Position numbers and translations under genes: made by a program. This document shows positions 50,000 to 63,783 of a DNA stretch of 64,000 bases, piece after piece. Numbering within the stretch: the first letter of the stretch is position 1; the number at the start of each line of letters is the position of its first letter. The stretch is from Aquatica leii (lineage: Eukaryota; Arthropoda; Insecta; Coleoptera; Lampyridae): NCBI GenBank assembly GCA_035610365.1, contig CM069432.1, forward strand, positions 127,420,255 through 127,484,254, given 5' to 3'. The notes below the pieces were generated by a model that worked only from the letters and a program-made list of their open reading frames with translations, was not told the origin of the DNA and ran no database searches.

Positions 50000-50279
50000 C
50001 TTATGTTAATAAACATAATGTTCCTCGATTAAAGTTGCAGCAATATAAAATTTAAAAAAAAAACTTGATCTACCACCGCACATTTTGTATTATTGCTTTC
50101 TTATTCTGCATTAAACGTTTATTTTGTTTAATTAATTGAAACTTATGTATATAATTTATTTAAACTGTTTACCATAAACCTAACTTTTAACACAAAGTTA
50201 GAATATTATTATAATAAACAGTTAAGTAAACTTTTTTTAAACTTTTGTTTTTGCGATTGTTACAAAAGCTCACTTTTAT

Positions 50280-52150
50280 ACTAACGCTTGAGTCGTTCTT
50301 GTGAAGCTTTTACAATCTCTCCATCGTCTTCATATTTTTATTGTTAATCGAATTATGATAATTTTTAATCTTACTAAACGCCGTTAACGGCATGACGTAG
50401 GTACTGCAAAAAATCTTACCGATTTTAAATCCGACATTTTTAAGTAAGTTTATTTATATGATAATAAAATTAAAGCAACCTTTCTTACTCGTGTTATATC
50501 TTCTTATAGTTTACTTCCAGTAATCAAACGATTTTCTTCTATTTTGAAAATGCAACTAACGTTTGTATAAATATTTTGTTTCTTTCAACACTCTCCAGCT
50601 CGCAACGGCCTATAACAGAAAAAAAATTTGTTGCTTCCGCTAGGTAAACGTTTTGTTTTTTTTAGAACTGGTCTTCTCCGACTTGCCGTCTTCTTCTTGT
50701 CATTTGCTGTCATTATATTAACATAACCATCATCAGACGCGTCTTTAAATTAAAGTTAACACATTTAAGCCAACAAGGACACCTTTACCGGAAAATTATT
50801 ATTTGCGGTAATCGCCATAGATTATAATGGTCTTTTTACTATTAAGGTTAATAATTTTTGTACGTTTCTTACTACTAAAAACTACCTGTGTTTGTTTGTC
50901 TGCAGCGCTACTAGAATTGTACATCTTGGGTTTGTTTTGTTTTTTTTTTATTACAGAAGTTTGTTTTGCCTGTTTGAACAGGTTTATTGGGCGTTCAAAC
51001 TGTGATGGAAATTTTGTTAGCAAGAAAGCTTATTAATCTGTAAGATTTTTTGTGCAAAAATCGTTCATTTTGCAAAAATTTCTTACTTTGTAGTATTAAA
51101 TGGATTTTGAAACCTCCGTATGCTTCTCATTTTAGAAATTTTTGAGAAGCAGTTAGTAGGTCCGCTAAACGTTTGTTATATCACAAAACTATAACGCTAC
51201 TCTAGTTTAAGGTTTTAAGCGACCGTCAATGTCGTAGCTGGTTGGTAAACAAGTTACATACAGAACTTAACGAGCTATCTTATATAGCAAATTTTTCTTT
51301 AATTTAGGGTTTCTGATTTTAGGTGAGCAGTATATTAGCGCAAACGTTTGATCTTAGTCGTTTTTGCTGATTGCACTTTTGGTTTCGTATCATGCTACAC
51401 CTCACTTAAATTTAGGATTTCACAATTTTTTAGAACTTTTTCAGGAGTTAATTTAAGAATATGTCGTCTCTTTTGGTAGAATTTTTGATAACCGCTCTTC
51501 TTAATTATTAAAAGTGGTGTTTAGTTAAAACTTGTATAATTGCTTGTTAAAGACTTAATTCCACCAATTTTGTAAAAAAAAAGTTTAAATGTGAGTCAAA
51601 CACTCGCTTATTTCTCGGTGAATCAAAACCTCAATATATTTCGTGGTTGGGTGGTTGTACGCGCCCCAGTGTATAAAACTTTCCAGATGGGTTACGTACA
51701 AAAAATTTCCGTAAGTTACTAATTTAGTCGGTAAGTGCCATCGGAAATTGTTTTCTTTCTTAAAATTTTAATGCAGTTATCTGTTGACTTCCGTGTGGTC
51801 AAAACATTGACATTTAAGTCTAGAATGCTTGCAAGACAATCCCAGATTTGCTTGTTTGTTGCTCTGTCGTAACACATATTTAAAAGAAAATGTGATAAAT
51901 CACAAAATTTTATAGTAATATTAATAACTGATAAAAAAAGCATCTAATAATACAAAGATGAGAACTAAATTAAACAAATTTTACTGTGTAGTTACCTTAC
52001 AACCGTACCTTTTTTTTAAGGATGTTTGCACATACATTAATTTTGTTCTAAATGCCAATATATTATCCAACTGAAGAACATTACCACTTTTCATACGGCA
52101 TTTGAGTTGTGCACAATGTTAAATTAAAGAATAATATATAATAGTTAGAA
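50280..52150 (-). pseudogene. Unidentified coding-like block, minus strand
   Basis: Several minus-strand segments have protein-like, GC-richer composition. 52115-52005 reads AQLKCRMKSGNVLQLDN, then LAFRTKLMYVQTSLKKRYG, and ends at an AAG|GTAACT donor. 51875-51725 reads ATNKQIWDCLASILDLNV, then TDNCIKILRKKTISDGTYR, after a CGACAG acceptor. 51700-51580, 51470-51370, 51015-50800 (Lys/Ser-rich, SSAADKQTQVVFSSKKRT) and 50735-50640 (DASDDGYVNIMTANDKKK) follow in different frames. The first two resemble in spacing the helical integrase-binding domain of LEDGF-like proteins, a weak visual match. It could be a decayed gene copy or real exons. Confidence 0.35.
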
Positions 52151-54865
52151 TTTATTTGTCATGATCGTCGACGCTTATCTCAGCATTCTTTAGTCTTGGA
52201 ACAAACTCTAATATTTATATTTTATTATAGTATAAAAATAATATAAAGTATTATAAAATTGCACAAAAATTTATGAAAGTGCATAAACCTGCAGTTTGTG
52301 AAATTTAATTACTTTGAGAAAATTTTAATTAGTCTTATTAAGATTATATAAAACACAACATACAGTTAAATATTCATTTTAACTCGTTTAAAAATTAGTC
52401 ACGCATGCGTAACTCACTAATACGTACTTAAAAATGCAAAAACACGTATGTTTAACCCTTGTGTACACGCGTTTAAAATTCATTGCCAGATTTTATAACG
52501 TTTTAAAAAATGTGTATATTAACGTTCTAACTATTAGCTGTTTATATTATAAACGTCAAACAATTTTAATTCACTAACAAAAATTTATATAAATATACTA
52601 AATTTCACAAAAAATAACTCTAACGGTAAAAAATTGTACGATAAAAATCAAATGTACTATGTGCAAAAGTACACACATTTATTCATCAGATTTATTTTGC
52701 AATGGTTTTCTACTGCAGTTTTGACATAATTTTGTGGTATGTTTTACGCAAATGTATAAATTAAGCGGCTCTGTTTTTTTACAGTTGTAAATATAGCATC
52801 TTTTAATAATTTGGATAAGAACAGGTGGTCAATTTTGAGTATTTTTTCAAAAATATTTAAACATACTAAAACTTAGAACATTTGCTAAAATAACTGCTAT
52901 TGTTGTTAAAAGAAAAATTAAAACTATTTTTTAAATCATTATTATAAATTAAAAGTCTGGTATACATTATTAGTAAAATATTCAGTAAATATTATAGTAT
53001 TATTTGTAGTATTTCTAAAAGGGCCACCAACAATTGTCGTTAAAAAAATATTAAAAAAACAATTTCAAATATCTGTTTAATGTAATTACTAATAAGATTA
53101 AATTAAAAAAATTAAACCTTTTACCAAATTATTTACAAGTTAAGATAGAATCGGTAGAAAAATATTATTTGGTATACTTAAAATACATTTTAAAGTAAAA
53201 TATCATAGATGATACAAAAGTATTAAATACACAATGTAATAAAATTTACTAGATTATATTTGATTAATCAACAATTACATTGCAATTAGTGTTGCTTGAG
53301 TATAATGCAATTTACTGACACAATTATACTGTAACAAAAAAGTTTGTTTATTTGCACTACGTGTTTTTCTTTAATGTTGCAAAAGACTCTACGTTTTAGT
53401 TCTTGTCTCAGTAACGAGTGGCGCTGATGATATTTTTAAAGACGTCAATTAATGTGATAAATAATTAACTTAACTTACTAACTAAATAGTTAACCTAATT
53501 AAAAAAGAGCATTGTTCATTTTATGATATAACAAATACAAATACTACAAACGTCCTTTTTTTGTTTTAAACGATGTTCATAAAAATATTTTTAAACAGCA
53601 TTTGAGTATGTGCTTGCGCCATTTTTTATAATTTACAGTTATTGAAGGTTGTTTTTTCATTTTTGTATAAGATTTAGTTTAAAACTAAGTTTCATTGTTT
53701 AATAAAAATATAATAATTTTAATTGCTTCTCTAATCATTAATGATTTCTAGTTTTTTGTTTTAAAAATTCTATTTATTTTCTCAAAGCTTATATCATTAA
53801 ACGAGTCAAGTGCAGACTTAGTAGGTTGGAGTAAAAGAAAATGTTTTCTGTGTTTTTTTTTTAATCTAGTATCTATAGTTATACCAGTTTCATCAATATA
53901 TACCTAACCACAAGTGTATAAGACTTAGTACACACAAGTATTGTAAGTATTTTATCTTTTACAAGAATCTACAAATTTTTAATTTTAGTTGTAGTATTAT
54001 AAGCAACTTTTTTGTTATGTTTTCTTAGTATTTTTCAATTTTGTCATTTATGTTGGAAACGAGCGTCAGAATTACAAAATTTTGGTTTATAGTTAAATCA
54101 TATGTTAAAGTAGGTCTTGTTTTTGGTTCAAATTTAAAAACTACTGCATAGTTTATGTGGCCGAGATGTTTGCTAGGCAAACACTGTATTTTGCTTCTGT
54201 TTTCGAATTTGAAGAAACATCAAAAAATAGATAGAGAATAGAAAATTTTTTGTTTACTTAAAACTGTAGATCCTATACAAAATCTAAATTTTTTAAACAT
54301 TCAAGATATAGTTTATAGTCCGTTTCTAACCAATCAAATAGTAACATTCTACAAGAATTGCATAAAGATTAAAAATATTTATAATTAAAAAAAAATGTTT
54401 ATAAATTAATATATTGCAAAGTTTATATTACCAATTGTTTAATTTAATAAAACCTTGTTGTTAAACAAAAGTACAATTGTCAAAGCCCTACATTTTATTA
54501 TTTGTATTTGCAAGTGTCTAGAAAAAAATTATCTATATTTTTAAATGTTTTAATAATTATTTTACATGTGAATACGTATATATTTAATTAATTATAATAA
54601 AAATTTTTTTTTGCTAGAAAACTGATTAAACGTCTTAATTTTTTTTAAATTAAAATTTTACAGAATTTTAAACAAATTAAATAAATTTAAATTATTTAAC
54701 ACGATTTTTTTAAAGTTCTTCTATAAAGAGGGTAAACACTTTAAGTGTCTTTATAAGACAGCTATGTGCGCACTTCTTCCGGCCTCTGTTTTATTAAAAG
54801 TTGTAGTTAGTACATGGTAAGTTAACAGTTGTTATCAGTAATTATTACTACAATGGATTACACTT
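52151..54865. other. AT-rich stretch, nothing recognised
   Basis: About 2.7 kb without a credible frame or repeat. Confidence 0.5.
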
Positions 54866-55540
54866 TCATTTATTTTCCGCTATTAATATTTTTCTGTAAT
54901 TTGGTTCAACATCTAAAACTAAAGGCTTATTAAAATCAAAATTGTGTCCCGTTTCAACATGGTGTAGTGGTAACGCTGATTTAGCTTTTTCCTTTTCAGA
55001 ATCATATTTGTGGTTTTTTAATGGGTTGCCTATTTTTGTTTTGCTTGTCTTATATAACATTTATTGTCGGTCAAGCATGTTAGTATTATCTTTGATTTTT
55101 GTGTACAGCATGTTGTAGATGTTATTTCTGTTTCAAGTAGGTAATTGCATGTTGGTTGTTATTAATATTGAAATGATTTTATTAGTTAGTCCTGGTACGT
55201 TGATGATAACAGCGTAAGTTAAGTTTGAATTAGAGGCGTTTGGTGGTAGTGGAATAGTTTTACTTACGTTATTTTTAAATAGCATTGGGTTAATTATGTT
55301 TTTGAAGAGTGTTAAGGTTGTTATTGTGGAATTGTGGACTACACAGTTTAATTATTTTTTTTTCATTGATTTAATAATATTAATCTTCTGGTGATAAAAA
55401 TGTTTTGATAAGCAATTAATATTCCTATTAGACGCCATTAGTTTGGTGTACCATTTGTGTTAATAAGTTTAACATCTAAAAAGCCTAAACAACCATATTT
55501 TATTAATTCAAACGTAAATTTCAAGCAGGCGTTATAGTTA
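54866..55540 (-). pseudogene. Penelope-like element, RT end and GIY-YIG region
   Basis: Minus-strand frames follow the C-terminal order of Penelope-like elements, which couple a telomerase-like reverse transcriptase to a GIY-YIG endonuclease. NACLKFTFELIKYGCLGFLD followed by VKLINTNG (about 55535-55450) is the end of the RT palm. GLTNKIISILITTNMQL (about 55195-55145) and TKIKDNTNMLDRQ precede the endonuclease. The last frame (55060-54866) has KYDSEKEKAKSALPLHHVE, TGHNFDF and LDVEPNYRKILIAE, the family's HA-ETGH-FDF-----LD-E-NY-KRL-SE motif. The GIY-YIG residues themselves are eroded and stops are present. Inactive. Confidence 0.82.
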
Positions 55541-58500
55541 TTGAAAATGTTTAGAGGTTAAATTATTTAGTAGCATTACGTATTCAATCTAATGTTGCAG
55601 CGCATCCAACTGTGATAATGTACTATTGTTATACCAGTAAAGCACATAAATAAATTAAAACTTAACATTTCTTAAATGCAATTTTTTTATTTTAAATAAA
55701 TATAGTCGTTATAATAGTGCATTGTAATTATGACATTGTTATATTGTAACAACGGCTATATAACCTTGTAATATAAAAATAATATACTAAGATATATATT
55801 AACAATTTACACATTTGTACCAAAATACATTATTTTAATATAAACCAGTTTTAAAATATAATGGATAAATATTTTTTTGAGAATTTATAAAAGAAATAAC
55901 ATTAATTTAACGTAACTCATCTTGTTTTTATTTAAAAGAGTTTTTCTTAAATCAACGATTTTAAATGAAATTTTTTGTTTCTTGTTTATTATGTTTTTGA
56001 TATACATATACGTTTCTATAATTAAACTTTTCTTTGAATTTACGCACATGCAGAAATAATTTCAACGGTTGCATGTTCTACTACTATCATAGCAAGTTGT
56101 TTGTGATAATTTTTTTTTTAAACTTAAACTACTAAACAAACATGTACGTTATGCTAAATTAAACTAATTTTTAACCTAACACAAAATCGTTATTAATAAC
56201 AAACTATAATTATTAATAAGTTGGTGAAGTAGACAAAAATTGTAATTACTGTATTTCTTTAATTTAAAAATATGATCTTGTTTAATTTTAAAATTAAAAA
56301 CTAAACGCATTATAAATATAAAACAAGTTTAAACATAGTATTAAATTATTTATTTTGTTGTTTTTGGTATTTATCTTTAAAATATATTTTTTATATGATA
56401 TTAATATACATATACAACCTAAGATAAATATAAAGTGTTTCGTTACTTTGACTAAACGTTGTATCAACGTGTTGAGTTATTTAAAACGCTTAAATAACAA
56501 ATTCTTTAAATTAAAAAATATTAAAGAAAAAAAAATTAAAGAAAATATAACTTTAAGTTAACTACTTTTGACTGATTTAAATATATTATAGTTTATGACA
56601 TTTTGATAATAAAAATAAAATTATATCTTTTACCCAGTTTACTATTGATTACTAGAATTTTTAACGTAATTTTTTTCTTGTTGAAAATCTTAGTTTTAAT
56701 GTTTCTTTTATTTTATCGTAATAAAATTATTTTACCAAGTAACAGTTTTATTTAATGAAATTACTTTAGTTTAAAATACCCTGGCACAAACAAACATTTC
56801 TAGAAAGTAAAAAAATATGTATTGTTTTTTTATATTTAATATGTATAAGTACTAGATAATATTTTGATACAAGCTTTGTCGCGTCGAAAAATTCTTATTT
56901 ACTTGTCATAAAAATAATTCTTATGTTTATACAGTGTAAAATTGAAAATCATGTTTATTACTTTTTATTAAATACAAAGTTACGTTTAATTTTTTATTTG
57001 TTATAAGTACATTCTTAAATTAATTTTTGTTTAGCATTTTTCGTAATTCAAAATTAGCATGTACAATTTACGTAATTTGAGTATCTGCTATAAATATTTT
57101 GCTTACTGCTATAGTCTGTTAGATTATAAATTACGTTCCAAGTTTCTAAACAGTTGTAAAAATTTTTCTTATACTCGTTAGTTATTTGATATTTTTAAAT
57201 CCAACAGGCAATTAAATTTGACCGAACTTTTATTTAAAAAATATTACATGAAACAAAAACGAGTATTTGGTGTATTGTATAAAAACGGAAAGAATTAGTT
57301 ATAGAACATTTTAATACTATTCGATAAATAATTAAAGAATACTTTTATTATGGCCACAATATTCTAAGCCGTAAAGCATGAATAACCCTATATAACCAAG
57401 AAACATGTTTAATGGGATCTTTGAATGTTAATCGTCACAAATCTTAAATTGTATATGCGAGATTTTATTAAAAATATTACCATTAAATAACAATATACAT
57501 ATATTTAATGGTAATGAATAAATTTTAAATATATGTCTAAATCAAATTTAATCAAGAGGTACCTTTAGTAAAATAAAACTGTAAAATATTTTTTTTTTGG
57601 TAAAATGTAATTACAAAAAAATTATATACTTAGCGTGTAAATACACACTACTATCGAAACAAAAAATCCTCGTATTTCTATCTAATATTTCGTAAACTAA
57701 AGACTAAATTATAAAAAAAACTACTGTTCATTCAACAACTATTTATATTTAATTTAATATTGATTTGAAATTTTTGTTACAAATTACACTAGCGAAATTT
57801 TAATCTTACATTTTAAATTTTGATTACTTTAATAATTTAGTAACATATGGAAATTTGTTTAAAAACGTACATTTAAAATTAATAAAAAATGTTGTTTTCC
57901 GCAGTAAAGATTACTTATTATATGATAATGTGCACAAAATTTTTCAAAAATGTTACGTTGAATGGTATATATTTGAATAACAATTTTATTTGGACAAATT
58001 TAAGAACATTTTTTAAATAAATGTTATAGTAGATAGTTTAGAAATGCTTTATTTTTAAAAATCGATCACTTGGTTTTCAAAATATCTTGTTTTGAAGTTC
58101 TTGACCGGTCGTTATTTTGCTATTTGATAAAAAAATAAAAATTAATTTTAAATATAAATGTTTTAGAAAACTGAAAGCAAATGCTAAACGTTTTTGTATT
58201 TTTTAGATATTGTTTAAATAAAGAGAGTAATTACGAAATTTTAAAAAACAAAAAAACTCCAATGTTGATGAACTGGGGCTTCAAATAAAATATTAGAACT
58301 AACAAAAGTTGATTGTTTCAATAAGTTCTAATAGCCATATTTGGGTGTTAAAACTTAGTATTAACACTGTATAGTGTGTATATAAATGCGACAGAATGAG
58401 GTTTTTGTTTCTAAACAATAAATCTATTTGATCAAGTTACATTTGTACCGCTCAAAACTAATGTATTTTTTAGATATTGTTTTAATGTGTATACAGTAGT

Positions 58501-59276
58501 AAATACGCAATTAACAATGTTTATGTTTTCAATTTTTTTTATTATATAATTTACTAAAGTTTACAATGACATTAATATAAAGCAAATTTTATAAATAATA
58601 CTAGTGACGCATTGCTCGCAAGTTCACTTGTTTTAAATATTTCACCTAACAGAACCTATGTTCAAAGAAAGCGTTCTAAACGTAATTTAAAAACACAAAA
58701 ATAGTATTCGAATCAGAAGCAAAAAATTATCTGTTATGGAAAATGTGAGTCTTATTTAGATTAATTAATTTTATAAAGATTATTTATAAAGACGGAATTT
58801 ATAAAATTTGTCAACGCGTTTTTAATTGTAAATATGTACAAGCTTATTTTGAAATGTACAAAATAATTCTACAAATAGATATATAAGAGAATTAAGAATT
58901 TTCCAAAAAAATTTAATGTTAGTTTAAATAAAGTTTACAGTTTTGTAGATTGACATAAACAAATACTTACAATTAGGTAAATTTGTGGTTTTGTTATAAT
59001 AATTAAAGACAACTAATATAAAAGACTATTATAAAAACTATTATAAAAAACGTAAAACTATAAATAACATAAAACTGTATTTAGAAGTTTATAGTATTTA
59101 CACTTGATAATTGTAAACCTTTAACTTAGTTATTTTTTTTTAAATTTTCAGTGTTCTTTAATTTGTTTTTTTTATTTTTTTAAGTTATTTTATAGTATTT
59201 TTTTAAATATATTTTACTTAAAGTTTGTTTTCAATTTAAATTTTTGAAGGGATCCATGTTATTGGTGTGTTGAATC
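55541..59276. other. AT-rich stretch, one short hairpin
   Basis: Nothing coding recognised; the missing 5' part of the Penelope-like element would be expected here but is not readable. A 14-bp hairpin (ATTACCATTAAATA with its mirror) lies at 57476-57515. Confidence 0.45.
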
Positions 59277-59504
59277 AAAATTAAAGTGAAGGTCAAAAAC
59301 TAATAATTAAAACTTGTAATTAACGTTTAACAATACTAATTGCGACATGTTTCGGCCGAAACAATAAATATTGAGGCCATCGTCATTTTATTGCCTGATG
59401 ATGGCCTCAATATTTATTGTTTCGGCCGAAACATGTCGCAATTAGTATTATTAAACGTTAATTACAAGTTTTAATTATTGGTTTTTGACCTTCACTTTAA
59501 TTTT
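59277..59504. repeat. Near-perfect palindrome, arms 109 bp
   Basis: 59277-59385 and 59396-59504 are inverted copies with about three mismatches and a 10-base loop. The arms include CGACATGTTTCGGCCGAAAC and GAGGCCATC. Such low divergence implies a recent origin. The plus-strand right arm carries a hammerhead-like core. Confidence 0.92.
59390..59442 (+). ncRNA. Hammerhead-like ribozyme core
   Basis: CTGATGA (59395-59401), GAAA (59428-59431) and the cleavage triplet GTC (59435-59437) occur in hammerhead order. Stem I pairs ATTGC (59390-59394) with GCAAT (59438-59442), five perfect pairs. Stem II pairs GGCC with GGCC (59403-59406, 59424-59427) and can extend with CAAT/ATTG. One extra U (59402) separates the core from stem II. 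Stem III is the loop-less self-complementary CATG, again the dimer type. The extra U makes activity doubtful, but the homology pattern is strong. The mirrored left arm lacks C3 on its strand. Confidence 0.6.
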
Positions 59505-62500
59505 TATTTTCAATTTTTTTGCTTTTTTACTTGAAGTTTTAATTAATTTTTGTTAGTTTTTTTAAATCTAAATTTATAAGATTTTTTATTTAAATTTACT
59601 TTTAATGGTTAGTTTTATTTCTTACTATATTTTTTTATGTTTTGTCCGTGGCGGTTCGTGAAGTCGGGCTTAACGTAGACTACATACTTTAAAATGTTTC
59701 TAGGTAATTTGAACGTTTTCAGATATCATTCTGACATTATGTAAGTAGCTACTAAAATGTTTTGAAGATTTATCGGCTCTATTGGAAGTAAACAATAAAC
59801 ATGGCAAACAAAACAAGACATCTACATACCCACTTATTTCTTTCAAAAAAAGAATACGATTCTCAATTTGTCTAAATATTTTTTTTAATGTACGCCGTGT
59901 TTAGCGATTATTCTTTACGAACTTTTACATTTCTATTGGCATGAAATTCTCTTGAACTATGTGCATTTTTAAGGTTTTCAGTGACTATAACTGCTATTGT
60001 TAACTTTACTAAAAAGAAAAAAATATAATTATTTAAACAGACAAATAGAACCAACAACCAACTAAGAAAAAAATGCATCAAATAAAATGCATCAAAAAAG
60101 AAAAAATATTGATTAAATTTATTTATCGTTAAACGACGAAACTTTTATTTACAAAAAATTATTTTGTAGTCGATGTTAAACACGTTTGAGTTAAATCTAT
60201 TACTACTTCATGTAAAACATTTAAATTGAATCGATTTCAAAAAGTAATTATCTTAATAAAACTTTAGTCGTTTTATTATAAGTAAACTAATTTTTTTTTC
60301 CTTTTAAGTTCATTTTTTGAAATCAGGTATACTTTTTTTGTTAAACATTTTTTATTATAAACTTAACTCAAACAATTATACTTGCAGTTTTATTTGCTTG
60401 ATTTAGTTCTAAATTGGGAGTACGCTTTTCGTAAAATGTTGTTTTAATTTTTTCTGCTAACTACAGTTCTACAAATTTATTTAAAAAAAACATATTTACA
60501 CTATTTTTTGCATCTTCTGAAAGTTACGTACGGTTTTAATTAGAATACGTCGTACAAGTTCTACCGCGAAATCATTACTGAGCCGCGGGCTATAACAGCG
60601 CAAGCCGTTTTGCAGCTGAAATCTGCATATGACAATCTTGCAATGTGGGTCGCATCACGCTACAATGTTTTACTACACATAAAACATGCGCTAATTGTAA
60701 GCCGAACATAAATAAATATCGATTTCATTTATTGAATTAAACAATCACTATATTAATTTAATGTTTTAAACTAATAAAAAGTAGGTGGATGTTAACTATA
60801 TCCTATAAATATGATTACATATTTTAATTCAAAATAATTTGTACCGTTTTTTTTTGTTTTAATGAAAGTCTGGCGGGCTTGTGTCTTAGCGTTTTTATGA
60901 TTTCTGTAATATAAATATATAAACAAAATACATATACATTAATATTTACAAAAAAAAGTGGGAATAAAATTGTTAATAATCTTAACTTAAACAAAATTTT
61001 ATATTTTTGTTCTTCTAACAAAGAATTAATTTATTATATATTTTGATGAAGTAATAGAAAATGTTTTAAATAAAACTATATTTTTATTTTAAAAAATTTA
61101 TAATACAAATATAAAATTTTAATTTTATTTGAGCTTTACGATAATGAAGAGTATTGATTTTTCTACAATTTTAATTGTTATTTTAGCGATTGATATTTGT
61201 TATTGATATTTTGTAAGTGATTGATGATTGCAATTATTCTTTTGTATAATAATTGATGGTCTTAATTGCAATACGCTTATTAAAACAGTTGGTGATCGTA
61301 ATTTTGACCTTAAATAATCGTTCTGACTTCTGTTTATGTTTACATACATTTTTCATACGCTAAAACATATTTGTTTTTTAAAATAAGCTTGTTACAATAT
61401 TTATTATATGTAAACTAAAATTATAAAAAAATTGAACAATAATAAATCTATTAACGTAATTACCTTTATCTTGCATATGTTAATTGTACAATGGTATTGA
61501 AACCACCATGTGATCTCTTTTTTCAGTTACATATTGATATTACTTGTTTAATTTATGAAATCTATTGTTAAAAATAATATTATTAAACGATTATAAATAA
61601 AAACGTTTTTAACGTATTTGAGAGAAATTTGAGCATTTTAGTGGCGTGTGTTAAGTATTTGAAAAGATACTTTAGCTGCAGAACTTTAAATTTAAAAATG
61701 CTTTTTCAATTATTTTATTTTTGAAGTGTTCACCATGTCATTATGTCATGCACAACTAACTTAAAACTGGTATACTGAAATCAAGTTGTTCAAATGCACT
61801 GCAGGCTCGACTAGTAGAAAAATTTTAATTAATATTGACAAGAAAAGTGTACAACAAAGAATAAAAAATTTGCATTTTTAAAAATAGTTAAAAAATGTAT
61901 GTTGCTGTTGTTTAAACATTGAAGGGATATGTCAGAAACAAACCGAAAAACATGAAAGATAAAGATTTAATGATAAAAATCCGAACGAAAACCTTTTATT
62001 AAAACATTTTTATATAAAAACATGTATTTGTAAATTATTTTTAAATAAAAACTATTTTTTAACAAAGATTTTATAATATCCTTTTATTATATTTATCAAA
62101 ACCATTACTAATAAATATATGTAATTATACTGTTTTTGAAAATGTGTTTAAAACGTACGTATATGTATCAATAAAACATACTACCTATGTAGCTACTTTA
62201 AAAAAGTAAAATGTAAAAATGGTGTTTTATGTATGCAATTACAAATATGCTCTAAAAGTGGTTATTATGAGAATAAAGCACTTTAAAACGATGTCTGTAA
62301 CTTGAAAAGGGTTATTAAAATGTTAGCACATGAATGCATTTTGCGCAATTACGTAGAACAGAATGTCATTTACAATAAATTGAAGTAAGACTTAATAACC
62401 ACATTTGTAAAGCATAGAATAGTTTTAAATTAGTATAATACGTCAACACCTAAATATTATATTAATTAAAAAATATTCACCAGTATAAATAATATTTTTT

Positions 62501-63692
62501 TTAACAAAAGCCTATGTTTTAAAGTTACACCGTTATCTAACTTTAATTTAAAAAAAAAACTAAATGTAAGTAACCAATTAAAAAAATTTTTAATGCGTGT
62601 TTTTTATTTTACTATAAACAGTTAAAATGTTTATTTTAAAACGTAGTATTCAATTTGTATATTTATCAAATTAAATTACATTAGCAGTTAATAATACAAA
62701 ATTTTAAACAAGTATGTGTCTATATTTACCGCGTTAATTTAATATAAATTTGATTGTAAACGGTTTATTATATAATTAACATAAAAAATAAACATACAAA
62801 TACATTTTAACGTTGTATTTACATTGTAATTAAACAATAAAAACAAAATAATTACATATATACGCTTTATCACAATTACTTAAGCTTTCGTAAAATAATT
62901 AAAATGTTTAAAATTTTTTATTTGATTTATTTTTTTTGTAATAACATATTTTATTGACATCGCATTGCTTACTTTTTTTTCCACCACTGGCTGTAGCTAT
63001 TTACAGTTAATATAGATAATAAGATTGTGTGTGCGTTTATAGTTGTTACCAAATTTTAAAGAATTCATATAAAATAATATTTTTGCTAGAATCCACGAAA
63101 ACGTTTTTTTTAAATGTGTAAAGTTAACAAAAAGAAATTAAATCAAAAAAGTTTATTACACTATGTTATCTTGTGTATATTATAAATTATTTTTTAAACC
63201 TTTTATATTTTTCAATAAATTAATACATTTTTAAAAACCGTTTTTAACAACATTGGGTTCTGGTAAAAATAATACACTTTAAACAATCTAACGTAAGTGT
63301 TTAATATAGCATTAAACACAGCTTTAGTTTCTGCAAAAATATGTTAAAATTTTTAGTTAAAAAACGTATTATAATACGTGTTTTTATACAAAACTGGAAT
63401 ACTTAAAGTCAAACAAAGAAAAATATGATTTATAACAGTGGTAATTATTATAATAACTAAATAAATAAAAAGTATATCTAACAACGCGAGTTTTACAAGT
63501 AACATTTTATCGCACACAATCAAATTTATTTGACTAGTGCGCTGTTTTTATGAACGAGGTAGTAGACTATCAAAACCAAAAAATGTCTACTGATCTTGTG
63601 ACGTATAAGATTTGTTAGTTTACTAAAACATTTAATGAAAAAAAAATTTAAAACAATAATTTAAATAATAGTATATTAAAACACAAGTTAAA
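59505..63692. other. AT-rich stretch with one GC-rich pocket
   Basis: No gene recognised. At about 60550-60670 a GC-rich pocket holds a 56-codon frame (contains YREIITEPRAITAQAVLQLK) ending in a stop, possibly a fragment of a coding sequence, family unknown. The rest is AT-rich. Confidence 0.45.
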
Positions 63693-63783
63693 GAATGAAC
63701 GCACTTCAATCACGAGACCGCGTTTCATACACGAGCCGCGCAGCGGTGAGTTTATGAAGCGGTCGAGTGATTGAAACGTATTC
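63693..63783. repeat. Imperfect hairpin, GC-rich core
   Basis: The left arm 63693-63739 pairs with the right arm 63743-63783 around a 3-base loop. Paired words include TTCAATCAC/GTGATTGAA, GACCGC/GCGGTC and GCCGC/GCGGT. Sharply richer in G and C than the surroundings; probably a tiny foldback element. Confidence 0.8.

Noticed and set aside
49768..50016. 82-codon minus-strand frame
   Set aside because: It lies inside the non-coding MITE and reads through its terminal repeat.
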